Assembly (NCBI GenBank): GCA_018350325.1 | Contig: JAEVLN010000014.1 | Coordinates: 248,001 to 312,000, forward strand | Length of the DNA: 64,000 nt | Direction: 5' to 3' | Source of the DNA: Globodera rostochiensis | Lineage: Eukaryota > Nematoda > Chromadorea > Rhabditida > Heteroderidae | Shown here: piece by piece, positions 42,986 through 54,536 of the stretch | Layout: each line of letters begins with the position of its first letter | How positions within the stretch are numbered: position 1 is the first letter of the stretch | Position numbers and translations under genes: made by a program | Notes under the pieces: model-generated | Told to the model about the DNA's origin: nothing | What the model saw: only the letters and a program-made list of their open reading frames with translations | The model's database searches: none

Positions 42986-45900
42986 ATGTCGTTTTTAAAC
43001 GATGGCATTTTTTATACAAACAAACGATGGATTTTGTTTTTTGCATTTTTATTAATAATTTGTTGTCAACATTTTGTTGGAGCACCTCACACAGATTATG
43101 AAACTGATTCAGTGAGCGAAAGCGATGGGAACGAAAGCGTCCAAGGTTTAGCAAAAAAAAAGAATTTGTTGAAAACCACCAAAATAATAAAAATAAATAA
43201 ATAATAAATAATTTTAAAAATTGTTCTTTTATCAATAATTTTTGTCAAAAATTAGGAAAAATTTTGGTAAAATTCTTATAAATTTTGTAATTTTGCCGAC
43301 AGCCTAACCAATCACATAAAAATCGCCCTAATTTCAGCAAAAGACTTAAATTTTTGAGTTTTGAAAAACTATCCAGGGGTTTAAGGACAATTTTTTTATA
43401 TCAAATTATTATTTTTTGTATTAAAAAAACAAATAAAAATTGTCGTCCATTCATTTTGAGCGCCGCCGTCAGAAACACCAGCAACCGCGCCGCTACCGTC
43501 AGAAGAACCGGAAGCCAAATATAAGCCAAAACAGAGACGAATTGATCAAAAAATTATCGATTTATTTGGCCGATTGAAGAACAGTTTGATCAGGCATGAC
43601 GAGGCCATAAATCAACTGGATAAATTGGTGCGCGAGCTTTGCCACCAGATGATGTTCGCGGCCATTGTTGAGCTTGAACATTTGAAGGTAATAAAATTAC
43701 ATTATTTTAATATTTTTTGTTAAATTATTTATACCTATTTGGTATTTAAATAAAAAATTTGATTTGTTTGGTTATATTTGACTCCTAATCTGATGTTTTT
43801 TTACAATTATTATTTATACATTTATTTAACACATTTAATTCGTAAAAATAAAATGAGCAAATCATATGTTATTATTATTAAAGCGAAGTGAAATCAATTT
43901 GATTATTTTAATTGAATTTAATTAAAAACAATTTTGTTCAGGAAGTGCTTAAGTTGGTTCTGTTTATGAAACAAATTTTGCAAATTGTGAAGGACGAAAA
44001 AGAGAAGGTTAAGCACACAATTGAACATTTGAGCATGCAGCGAAAAAATATTGTTGGCCAAATACCCGTCAACATTTCGGCCGTCATTGCGGCCGAAGAA
44101 AAGAAGCTGAAAATTTTGAGAATTGGCCAACGAAAAATGAAAAAGTGAGAGAATTGGTTGGTTACGAGCGAACAGATCTCTCCGTCTCGAATCGAGAAAA
44201 GTTTCGAGTTTTTTGGTCGGTATCGAGTCTCGGGGTCAAGTCTCAGTAATCGAGTCTCGGGGTCAAGTCTCAGTAATCGAGTCTCGGGGTCAAGTCTCAG
44301 TAATCGAGTCTCGGGGTCAAGTCTCAGTAATCGAGTCTCGGGGTCAAGTCTCAGTAATCGAGTCTCGGGGTCAAGTCTCAGTAATCGAGTCTCGGGGTCA
44401 AGTCTCAGTAATCGAGTCTCGGGGTCAAGTCTCAGTAATCGAGTCTCGGGGTCAAGTCTCAGTAATCGAGTCTCGGGGTCAAGTCTCAGTAATCGAGTCT
44501 CGGGGTCAAGTCTCAGTAATCGAGTCTCGGGGTCAAGTCTCAGTAATCGAGTCTCGGGGTCAAGTCTCAGTAATCGAGTCTCGGGGTCAAGTCTCAGTAA
44601 TCGAGTCTCGGGGTCAAGTCTCAGTAATTCGAGTCTCGGGGTCAAGTCTCAGTAATCGAGTCTCGGGGTCAAGTCTCAGTAATCGAGTCTCGGGGTCAAG
44701 TCTCAGTAATCGAGTCTCGGGGTCAAGTCTCAGTAATCGAGTCTCGGGGTCAAGTCTCAGTAATCGAGTCTCGGGGTCAAGTCTCAGTAATCGAGTCTCG
44801 GGGTCAAGTCTCAGTAATCGAGTCTCGGGGTCAAGTCTCAGTAATCGAGTCTCGGGGTCAAGTCTCAGTAATCGAGTCTCGGGGTCAAGTCTCAGTAATT
44901 GAGTCTCGGGGTCAAGTCTCAGTAATTGAGTCTCGGGGTCAAGTCTCAGTAATCGAGTCTCGGGGTCAAGTCTCAGTAATCGAGTCTCGGGGTCAAGTCT
45001 CAGTAATCGAGTCTCGGGGTCAAGTCTCAGTAATCGAGTCTCGGGGTCAAGTCTCAGTAATCGAGTCTCGGGGTCAAGTCTCAGTAATTGAGTCTCGGGG
45101 TCAAGTCTCAGTAATTGAGTCTCGGGGTCAAGTCTCAGTAATCGAGTCTCGGGAACTCGGTTGACTAAGAACAGAGTTATGGTTTCTCAAACCAACCCGG
45201 TTTGAAAGGGGGGGGGGAGAGGCGGCATAATTATTTGTTATTTATTTTTATCTAAAAGTTATAAGAATTTAAAAAAGAAGGTCAGATTTGAAGCGCATAT
45301 TCTGCAATCTCGACACATAGATCAGCATTGATTTCATTCGGTTTATAGTATTTTTTGAATTTTAAATTTTTAAATAGACTTTTCAAAAATGGATCTGCTC
45401 ATTCTGATGGTGAAAAATTTGTTTTTTGCATATTTAGAGATCTGTTCGAGATAACAGTTGCCAAGGAGGATGCGGATTGGACATTTCTGCACTTTGTCGA
45501 GAATCGGAATTCAAGTTGCGCGGCTTATTGTCGCTCGATGATCGAATGGCTAACGCAAACAGTGCAAAGTCAGCCGGGCGATCAGGTGGACAAGTGGGAG
45601 TTTATCAATGGTAAGAATAATTTCTGATCACTCAAATGATCGACGTTTCCAATAATCGAATTTTTAAATCCACTAATCGAATCCTTCGTTTTTGATTATC
45701 TGATCAGTTAGTTTTTTCTTATTAGATCACTTAAATGAGAATTTCAGATTCCTTTTATTTATCACTCAACTGATGGGAGGAGGCTTTTCATTTTTTTGAT
45801 CATCTGATCAGTTCCTTCTTATTAGATCAACCAAAAATGAGAACAGATCGGCTTTCACTAATGATATGTGTGATCTTGATTATCTATTTCTTTCATTTGG

Positions 45901-48900
45901 AGATCTTGATTATGTCTTTGTTTCTGATCAGTTCTTTGAGATTTCTGATCAGTTCTTTGAGATTTTTGATATCCCAATTGATCTAGACCTTTTTCATTTT
46001 CAGATCACTCCAAAGGCTTTGTCCTTTCATTTAATTATTCAAAGTTAAAATAAAAAATTATTTCCTAAACAGGTCATTTGAATGGTGGCCGTGTTAACTG
46101 GAAAATTAAACAAGCGATTAGAGACGGTTTCACGTTTTCAAACTTGGAGGAAATTGAAAACAATCCATCATTAGCAACAAAATATGTAAATAATTAAAGA
46201 AAATAATAAATACAACTTTTCACAAATTGTACATTAATTTTTTATCTTTTTTTCTCGCAGTTTTATGAGCCGAGTCTTTTAATAATTCGCGCAGATGCCA
46301 TTATGGAATGGCAAGCGCGCAGCGAATTTATTGCGGTTGCCAGCAATGCGATGCGCAATTATGCGGCACTTAGCGAAGCAATGGATTTGGATGAGATTAA
46401 CGGATATTTTAATGTTAATTTTAGCTAAAATTTAATTTAAAAATATTTGATTTTTTTGTCCTTTTTTTGGCAAGTACCATCCTGAGTTTTGTCTAAAAAT
46501 TTGAAAGCTCTTAAATCAGAAATTTGGCATTCTGTGTCTTTGCTAAAGCACATATTTTGTCGTAGAATGTGAATTATTAATTAAATTCGGACGCTCATTT
46601 AGACAATTTTAAATTATTTTCAATTTTAAGGATAAATAATTGCCAAGAAATATAATAATTATTTGAATTTGTTTAGCTGTTCGAAACAGAAAATTATCTC
46701 CATCCGGCAATAATATGCACAAAAAATGAAAACAAAAAATTTGACAATAATTTTGAGCACGAAATGGACAAAAAGAATTTGAATGAAAAGCCATCAACGG
46801 ACGAACATTCTTCATTTGTTACACAATTTGTGAACAAAAACGTCGTGTACTCAAAAAAGTTAAAATTTGAATTTATTTCACAATAAATGCAATTAATTAA
46901 ATATTATTAAATAAATTTTAGTTTTAAGTTGAAGTTAAAGAATATATCAAAAACAAACCAATGAAAATATTTAATTTTCCCTTTATTTGAATGACACAAA
47001 TAATTTATTTTAATTATTTTCATTTTGCGTTTTGTCAAATAATTCGGGCACTTTTTGAAGGTCGGAAGAATGGCACACAAAGCAAATTGAGCAAATAATT
47101 GAGGACTATTCTCATAAAGCACTGATGGCCCTAACTCGCGAAGAGCGCAACAGAAAAATGGTATATTTAATTTTAAATTATTTTTTTTAATTTTGTTAAT
47201 TCCAATTTTTATTTTAGGAAGTTTTAATGATGGCAGTTTTTTTGCGCGAATTTTACAAATCAATTCTGCCCCAAAATCCAGATGAAACGCAGAAAAAGGA
47301 GGTAAGATTTTTGGAATTTGGTATTATTTTCAACTTCTACTTAAATAGTTCTTTATTAATTAATAATGTAAAAATAATTTAAAAGTTTAATTATTTAAAA
47401 TTATTTTATTTATTTAAGGCGGGTGCAAACTGCAGAAATATTGAAGAACAGTTGTCTGAGAAGGAGCAAAAAGTGAAAGAACAGCAAAAGCTGCTGAATC
47501 GTAAAAATTATTCTCGACTTAAAAAACATTTTTAATTTATTAAAAAAAATTTATTTGCTCAAACATATAAATATGTCCAATTATTATAAAATTCAATAAA
47601 TTTGAATTTAATAAAACTATCCCTCTCCCATAAAGAGCTGAAAAGAACTCTTAAAGAAGCCGAGAAGGCATTGGAAGATGCTGAAATGCAAGAAGTGAAT
47701 TTGACAGAGGTAAATAAAGAATTAATATTTAAATATCGATGAAAATTATTTTAGTATTAACTTTAAGGTATAAATAAAAAACAATTAATTTAATGTTATT
47801 AGGCGGAAAGAGAAGCTCTCGCGGAGCAGGAAAGAAGTAAGAAAGAGTTACAAAAAGAATAAGCTGATTTTTTTTTTTAAATCTATTTTTTTTGTTGGCA
47901 TTTAACAATAATTTTGCCATAAAAGGCATACGGTTTCCCGACTTTCAGTGGATGCCGAGCAGGCCGAATTGGCTGCCGACCAACCGCCGGTGCCGCCGCT
48001 ACAAAGTGCCACCAGTGACAGTGACACGGACAGCAGTGATGATGACAGTGCCGACGTGCCGTCGGAGGTGGACAGCCAACGCCGTAACCCACGACGGCAC
48101 AAACGCTTTGACAACGCTGAAACTCCGGTGGAGCGAGCGATGAAGCAGACAAAGAGTATCAACACACAAATTGGGGCAAGATTTTGATCGATCAGTCGTG
48201 GCCTTTTAGAATTCCTGTAAAATGATCGGTACTGATCAACTTCTTTTTAAGCAGAAATATTATATAAGGTAATAAATCATTACCAATTACGGTTTCTGGT
48301 GTTTGAAGTGAAATTTCTCCGACGGCGCTTATCGGCATCGCCGGACCCTTCTTTTTTGGGCGCATTTTTGGGGTTTATTGCATTTTTCTTAAGCATTTTT
48401 TTCCAAACAAACATTTGTTTTTAGGGGGTTGTTTTTTTTCCCTTTTTTTATTGCATTTTTGTTAAGGATGCATTTTTGAGGTTTTGACACTCAATTTGTT
48501 AAATTGGTCCACAAATTCCGAATTCTGTAAATCAAAAGGGTCCCTCCCCCCATGGGGGTTTTTCCTTTTTATTGCATTTTTGTTCAGAAGGGGATGCATT
48601 TTTGAGTTTTTGAAATACGTGCCTGTCCTTCTTGATCCGGCATTTTTAAAACTTATTACGCGGATTGAATCGCCAAAAGTGTGATCGCCAACGCATTTTT
48701 TGTTTTGAAAAAAATGCCGAAAATTTAAACCTTTCAGGATGCCGAGGCGGAGTTGAAAGACCGAACATCTCTGAGGGATGAAGATGCAAAAGCGCTAAAG
48801 AAAGCTAAAGAATATTTGAAGAAAATAGAGAACAGTTACCAGAGGGGTCGAGAAATGGCCAAAAAGTAATTTTTTTTCATTTTGTAATTTTATTTAAAGC

Positions 48901-51900
48901 GAATACATTGAGGGCACTAAAATATTTTTTTAAATTCAAAAACTTTGCGCAGAATATTTGTATATTTGGACAAAGTACGTGCCCAACCGGACATGACGTT
49001 TCGTAAAGTGCTCGAAAAAATGGAGGGTAAGTGCGCGCGGACGGAAAATGACGCGGACGCGCACTTCTTCAATGCGGCCTTCCTGAAATGGAAGGACATC
49101 ACGCTGACCACGTACGTGTACCAAAGATGTAACCGGACGCCAAAAAAGGTCCGGAAACCGAAATTCCGGACCCAAAAATGTCCGGAAACCGAAATTCCGG
49201 ACCAAAAATGTCCGGAAACCGAAATTCCGGACCCAAAAATGTCCGGAAACCGAAATTCCGGACCCAAAATGTCCGGAAACCGAAATTCCGGACCCAAAAA
49301 TGTCCGGAAACCGAAATTCCGGACCCAAAATGTCCGGAAACCGAAATTCCGGACCCAAAAATGTCCGGAAACCGAAATTCCGGACCCAAAAATGTCCGAA
49401 ACCGAAATTCCGGACCCAAAATGTCCGGAAACCGAAACTCCGGACCCAAAAAGGTCCGGAAACCGAAATTCCGGACCCAAAAATGTCCGGAAACCGAAAT
49501 TCCGGGCCATAAATGTCCGGAAACCGAAATTCCGAACCCAAAAATGTCCGGAAACCGAAATTCCGGGCCACAAATGTCCGGAAACCGAAATTCCGGACCC
49601 AAAAATGTCCGGAAACCGCAATTCCGGACCCAAAAATGTACGGAAGTCCAGAATCCGGAAAATTCGAAATCCCAAAATTTTGATTTTTTCTAATTTTTCT
49701 GATCATTTTGTCGCCATTCCGCGATGCAGTTTTTGGGCTATTTTTCTTACAATTTGCATCGAAAATTCAAAATTTTCTCGACGGCGCCTATTGGCACCGC
49801 CAACCCCCTCCCCAAACTGATCCAAAAACAATGAAAAATACTTCCAATTTTTGTAAATTTCCGGATTTTTGATAACATTTTATTAAATAAATAATGGTAA
49901 CCCCTGGACGCTATATCGTACTATTCAAGAAATGTTGAAATATAAGCCGTTTGTTAACATTTGAAAATTAATTGTTTTTTAAAACCACATACCGTATTTT
50001 TCTATCAGTAGCCCGGGGGCTCGACATACCGTATTTTTCTATCAGTAGCCCGGGGGCTCGACATACCGTATTTTTCTATCAGTAGCCCGGGGGCTCGACA
50101 TACCGTATTTTTCTATCAGTAGCCCGGGGGCTCGACATACCGTATTTTTCTATCAGTAGCCCGGGGGCTCGACATACCGTATTTTTCTATCAGTAGCCCG
50201 TGGGCTCGACATACCGTATTTTTCTATCAGTAGCCCGGGGGCTCGACATACCGTATTTTTTCTATTAGTAGCCCGGGGGCTCGACATACCGTATTTTTTC
50301 TATTAGTAGCCCGGGGGCTCGACATACCGTATTTTTCTGTTAGTAGCCCGGGGGCTCGACATACCGTATTTTTTCTATTAGTAGCCCGGGGGCTCGACAT
50401 ACCGTATTTTTCTATTAGTAGCCCGGGGGCTCGACATACCGTATTTTTTCTGTCAGTAGCCCGGGGGCTCGACATACCGTATTTTTCTATTAGTAGCCAC
50501 GGGGCTCGACATACCGTATTTTTCTATTAGTAGCCACGGGGCTCGACAGACCGTATTTTTCTATTAGTAGCCCGGGGGCTCGACATACCGTATTTTTCTA
50601 TCAGTAGCCCGGGGGCTCGACATACCGTATTTTTCTATCAGTAGCCCGGGGGCTCGACATACCGTATTTTTCTATCAGTAGCCCGGGGGCTCGACATACC
50701 GTATTTTTCTATCAGTAGCCCGGGGGCTCGACATACCGTATTTTTCTATCAGTAGCCCGTGGGCTCGACATACCGTATTTTTCTATCAGTAGCCCGGGGG
50801 CTCGACATACCGTATTTTTTCTATTAGTAGCCCGGGGGCTCGACATACCGTATTTTTTCTATTAGTAGCCCGGGGGCTCGACATACCGTATTTTTCTGTT
50901 AGTAGCCCGGGGGCTCGACATACCGTATTTTTTCTATTAGTAGCCCGGGGGCTCGACATACCGTATTTTTCTATTAGTAGCCCGGGGGCTCGACATACCG
51001 TATTTTTTCTGTCAGTAGCCCGGGGGCTCGACATACCGTATTTCTATCAGTAGCCCGGGGGCTCGACATACCGTATTTTTCTATTAGTAGCCCCAGGATT
51101 TCTATTTTTCAACCCCTCCCCCCCCCCCCCCGCCCCTCGAGGGGAGGGGGCCACAATTAGAGAGGACGCTTCAAACGGAGAGGGGTCTGTCTACTAATTA
51201 AACATTTACAAAAAATGACAAACATTTTGCACCGTATATTAAACTCAATTTTGTGAGGTTAAAATTTAATAAAAACAAATTACAAAAAAGGAATGTCACC
51301 AATTTGCCAAATTATGTGACAGAGGAGGGCACAGTGCGATTTGCAGAAACCAGCATGGAGCGTATGCTTTCAGTCGTGCAGCTTGAGGCGCGCCGAGAGT
51401 TTCAGAAGGTATATGACCGTTTGTCAACATGTACTTAGCTTCTTGATCCAGGGATACCGGGACAGATCAGATAGAGTAGTTGTATTATTAAGACAAAGCT
51501 TTGCGATTGTCCAATGCTTAAAAAAAGGTATGGGCAATAAAGTATGAAAAATCCATTTTTTGGAGGTTTTCTGGCCATAACTTTTTTATAATTATCAGAT
51601 CGCTTAGTTTTTTCTCATTAGTGCTGCTAACGCATCGAAAGCTTTCATTTTGATATAATGCTCGACCAAGATAGGAGACAGGTTACAGAAAGTTGGGTAT
51701 AAAGCATCGACCTTTGGGGACAAAATCGACCTTTTGGGACAATTCGACCTTTGGGGACAATTCCTTTTGGGACAATTCGACCTTTCGGGACAATTCGACC
51801 ATTGGGGACAATTCGACCTTTGGAAATTCGATCTTTGGGACAATTCGACCTTTTGGGACAATTCGACCTTTTGGGACAATTCGACCTTTGGGGACGATTC

Positions 51901-53917
51901 CTTTTGGGACAATTCGACCTTTTGGGACAATTCGACCTTTGGAGACAATTCGACCTTTTGGGACAATTCGACCTAAAAAATTTGGGTGAACAATTAATTA
52001 GGTCGCCAATCGGTTCTTGCCCCAATACTTGCTGCTGACAAAAGCGATGACGGAGCACGAGGTGCGCGAGTGTGCACGACAGATGAACTGGTTCCATGCC
52101 GTCGACGTGCAGATTGACCCGACCAAGGTGGACTCAAACGGCACGTGGCTAAAGAACGAGGGGCTGCGCGTAGGTGGCTTCGGCAGCAAGTCCACCACAT
52201 GGCTGCGCACTGTGCCCGGTCTTGCCAGCGGCAAGCTGGGCCCACAGCCTTTCCAGACAGGCTTCGCTACGCAGTTCGCAAGCAACGAATCAGGGGAGTC
52301 CTTCCGTAGCAAAGCGTCCCAGACGTTGGCCGCGGCGGCGGCTACGGGCGATGAGAGCGAAATCGAACCCTATTGCAGTTGGGCGATGGGCGATACCACT
52401 GCATCGGACATGCACAACATGGATAGCGACGTGATGGCAGGCGGACGTGCACATTCAAGTTGGTGAATTGAATGGACCCATTTTGACGTTCTATTCTTTT
52501 ACGATTATTGGCAATGGCATGCCATTCTTTTACGATTATTGGCAATGGCATGCCATTCTTTTCCAATTTAGCAGAAATTGCGAGTAGTGAGGAGATCGTC
52601 AGTAGCTCTGAGGAAAAAGATCAAGACGACCTGAAGCAACCCAACTATGATAGTGGCTCCCGTTCCTCCAGACAAAATTCGTTTGAAAGGTTGCAAAAAT
52701 TTTCATTGAGAAGTTGATCAGAATTTTAATTACGATTTGTTGTTGTCTAACTCTGAAAGAGTGATCAGATCGCTTGGGCGGTTCTATCTGATCGCGGCGG
52801 ATCATTTTAACAATACTCATTCAAGGCAACAAAGCTTATCATCACAATATGACAAACGGTCATTGCTGGGACAACATAGCGACTTGCCAGCGGAGGCTGT
52901 CAGCAGTTCGTCCCCGCAACATACGCTCAGCGATTCCTCCAGTCAATATTCGTTAAGCTCCTCCAAGTCCATTGTGCGGGCTCCAGTGCGACCAGCACCT
53001 CCTATCCCGCGTCATAAAGGTACTGTAAAGGATGGAATACTGTAGTGTGGAGTTGGAGCTGTTGAAGGACGTAACATTATGCTCAAAAAGTAGACAAAAA
53101 ATAATTGTTTTTTAAAAATAGAAAAACGATGATTGTTCCCATGTAATGCTTTGATATGATTTGGGTTGGACCCAGACCTTTTAATACCTGATCATTTTTG
53201 GCTGGCTTCCGGACAATGCGTTAGTGGACAAAGCGTCGATAGACAACTTATTAAAAGACGAAAAAGGATGTTTTTAGGGGGTTTTGGGGGTCGAGAATAC
53301 AACTAAAAGGGAATTAATTATCGAATTCCTGCTTTTGAGTGATTTTGAGCCAACATTGATTTTTTAAAAATTTAGAATTTACGAATAAATGTTTGACTTC
53401 GGGTCCTAGGTTCGAAATCAGTCCAAAAGGAGGTCATATTCGGATTCCACGCACTCAAAACCCCTAGGAACACCTTCACTGACGCAATTGTCCTGCCGTT
53501 ACCATTCATACGATTGAACTTTTGATCCAAGGGCGTTTGATCTAAGGGCGACCAAAATCCATATTAAATGTGGAATTTGCCATTATTTTGGTATTTGTCG
53601 GAATTGGGGTTCTTCTGGGACGGAACTGGCGGAGGTCACATGCCCAAAGGGATGGTTCAGAATATTAAAATAGATCACTGAATCGGGTCAAACGCCGTCA
53701 AATAAGACCACACATCAACCAGATCAAGCTCATTATTTTTGGATTGACTGTTCTGAGATAGAGCTTAAATTTGTTTATTCAAAATTCAGCAGGTTCGGAC
53801 ACGGACACATCCGTGGGCAGTGCTAAGAAAATTGGCAAATCTGCTGCTGGAGGAGGAAGTGGCCGCAGTGCCGTGCTGAAAAAGAAAGGATTGTCGGCAC
53901 GGACCCCCCGGCACTGA
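42986..53917 (+). CDS. secreted protein of the A-D family, copy D (20 exons, intact)
   Basis: All 20 exons join in a single frame (about 3159 bases, 1052 residues). Exons: 42986-43145, 43461-43687, 43942-44144, 45438-45610, 46073-46185, 46261-46413, 46677-46846, 47061-47160, 47218-47301, about 47420-47500, 47636-47709, 47803-47836, 47949-48175, 48738-48865, 48953-49111, 51291-51408, 52002-52458, 52572-52689, 52769-53019, 53790-53917 (TGA). Residues 1-33 form a signal peptide (core ILFFAFLLIICC, then VGA). Residues 130-200 and 433-525 are Lys/Glu-rich and likely helical. An acidic Ser/Asp tract lies near 545-560. Residues 888-1052 are Ser-rich and end basic (SAVLKKKGLSARTPRH), with a proline-rich APVRPAPPIP. 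Intron 13 is GC-AG (GGG/GCAAGA). The paralogous A and B genes share intron positions. Function unknown; secretion is inferred. Confidence 0.85.
44211..45157. repeat. 27-bp satellite in intron 3 of copy D
   Basis: About 35 near-identical copies of a 27-base unit, CGAGTCTCGGGGTCAAGT plus CTCAGTAAT. It is absent from the left arm. Flanks (TCTCGAATCGAGAAAAG, TTTCGAGTTTTTTGGTC) resemble the interior of the fold-back element at 6487-6660, which contains the unit's first 15 bases once. Long ORFs in both strands are artefacts. Confidence 0.97.
45620..46060. other. TGATCA-dense intron, right arm
   Basis: Intron 4 of copy D, with many TGATCA palindromes and TCTTATTAGATCA words, mirrors the left arm. 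No exon seen. Confidence 0.6.
48176..48737. other. GC-AG intron 13 of copy D
   Basis: The exon ends at ...ATT GGG and the intron starts GCAAGATTTTGATC; copy C has ATT GAG then GCAAGATTTTGATC. No GT donor keeps the frame. The intron contains a dispersed GGCGCTTATCGGCATCGCC word (48323-48341) and two GTTTTTCCTTTTTATTGCAT-like repeats. Confidence 0.6.
49142..49636. repeat. 31-bp CCGGAAACCGAAATTCCGGA array
   Basis: About sixteen copies of a 31-base unit, ATGTCCGGAAACCGAAATTC plus CGGACCCAAAA, in intron 15 of copy D. Absent from the left arm. The unit contains two TCCGGA palindromes. Both strands show long spurious ORFs. Confidence 0.97.
49988..51092. repeat. 33-37-bp array CATACCGTATTTTTCTAT, right arm
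   Basis: About thirty copies of a unit with CATACCGTATTTTTCTATCA and GTAGCCCGGGGGCTCGA. The block 50030-50580 is repeated at about 50590-51090 with the same order of unit variants, so the array grew by a segmental duplication of about 559 bases. The left-arm counterpart has roughly half as many units. Confidence 0.95.
51707..51976. repeat. 18-bp GGGACAATTCGACCTTT array, right arm
   Basis: About fourteen units of GGGACAATTCGACCTTTT with variants, mirror of 28036-28274. It abuts the acceptor of exon 17 of copy D at 52001. Confidence 0.95.
52496..52562. repeat. two-copy remnant of the 31-bp array
   Basis: Two copies of a unit with ACGATTATTGGCAATGGCAT and GCCATTCTTTT, against six in the left arm. 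Confidence 0.9.
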
Positions 53918-54536
53918 AGATGAAGCGATCCATAAAATGCAAACGATGTACTATAACGACATATGTGTGTTGTGTTGATTCGAAGTCTGATCGATGGAAA
54001 TTGCAAAAGATTTTTTTTTCACATTTTTAAAATTCAAATGGTAAATTTCCATGGCATTTCTTGTTTTTGCTTCAATTAGTGATCGTCCATTAGGTGAAAT
54101 TTTGGTAATTGTAATTTTGTTTTTAATAAAATTGGGTCCCACCAAACAAAACATTTGCGTCCCATATTTTTGTATTTGATATGACAATTTAAGCCTTATT
54201 ACTTTTAAACAGATATTGATTGGTTTCAACCGGACTTTGCGCAGCTTTTTGCCGCCTTCTCTTGTGTGTCCGGCCTTGCGACAGCCACTTTTGGCGTAAT
54301 TAATTATGCTCGAGAGTTTTGCTCCAATTTTATGAAAAACCTTCCGCCCTTAACATGGAACTCCATCCCCCCTAAATGGCACTTTCCCCGCCAGGGCTCT
54401 CAGAATGCCCTCTTTTAGTGCAAATGCCACTATTTTCTGCTGCCGGCTCACAGTATTACGCCAAAACCAGAAAATAAAATAGGATACTCGAAAAAAAATT
54501 TAAAATATTTTAATAAATTTAATTTTTAAAAAACAA

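Larger units (their letters stand above)
42408..54180. repeat. right arm of a large inverted repeat
   Basis: Reverse complement of 25083-35189. The excess length over the left arm is mostly three intronic arrays: 44211-45157 (absent on the left), 49142-49636 (absent on the left) and 49988-51092 (longer than on the left). Confidence 0.92.

Noticed and set aside
44158..44902. Repetitive proteins of 165-235 residues, or a CRISPR-like array of regular 27-bp units
   Set aside because: Units are directly adjacent with no spacers, the genome is nuclear eukaryotic, and the block lies in an intron. It is a satellite.
48917..49820. Overlapping ORFs of up to 291 codons with PETEIPDPK or FGFRTFLG repeats
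   Set aside because: Only the first part (48953-49111) is a real exon of copy D; the rest is read-through into the 31-bp array on both strands.
50227..51034. Two identical 82-codon ORFs (RAPGLL repeats)
   Set aside because: They are translations of the duplicated intronic array; their identity only reflects the block duplication.
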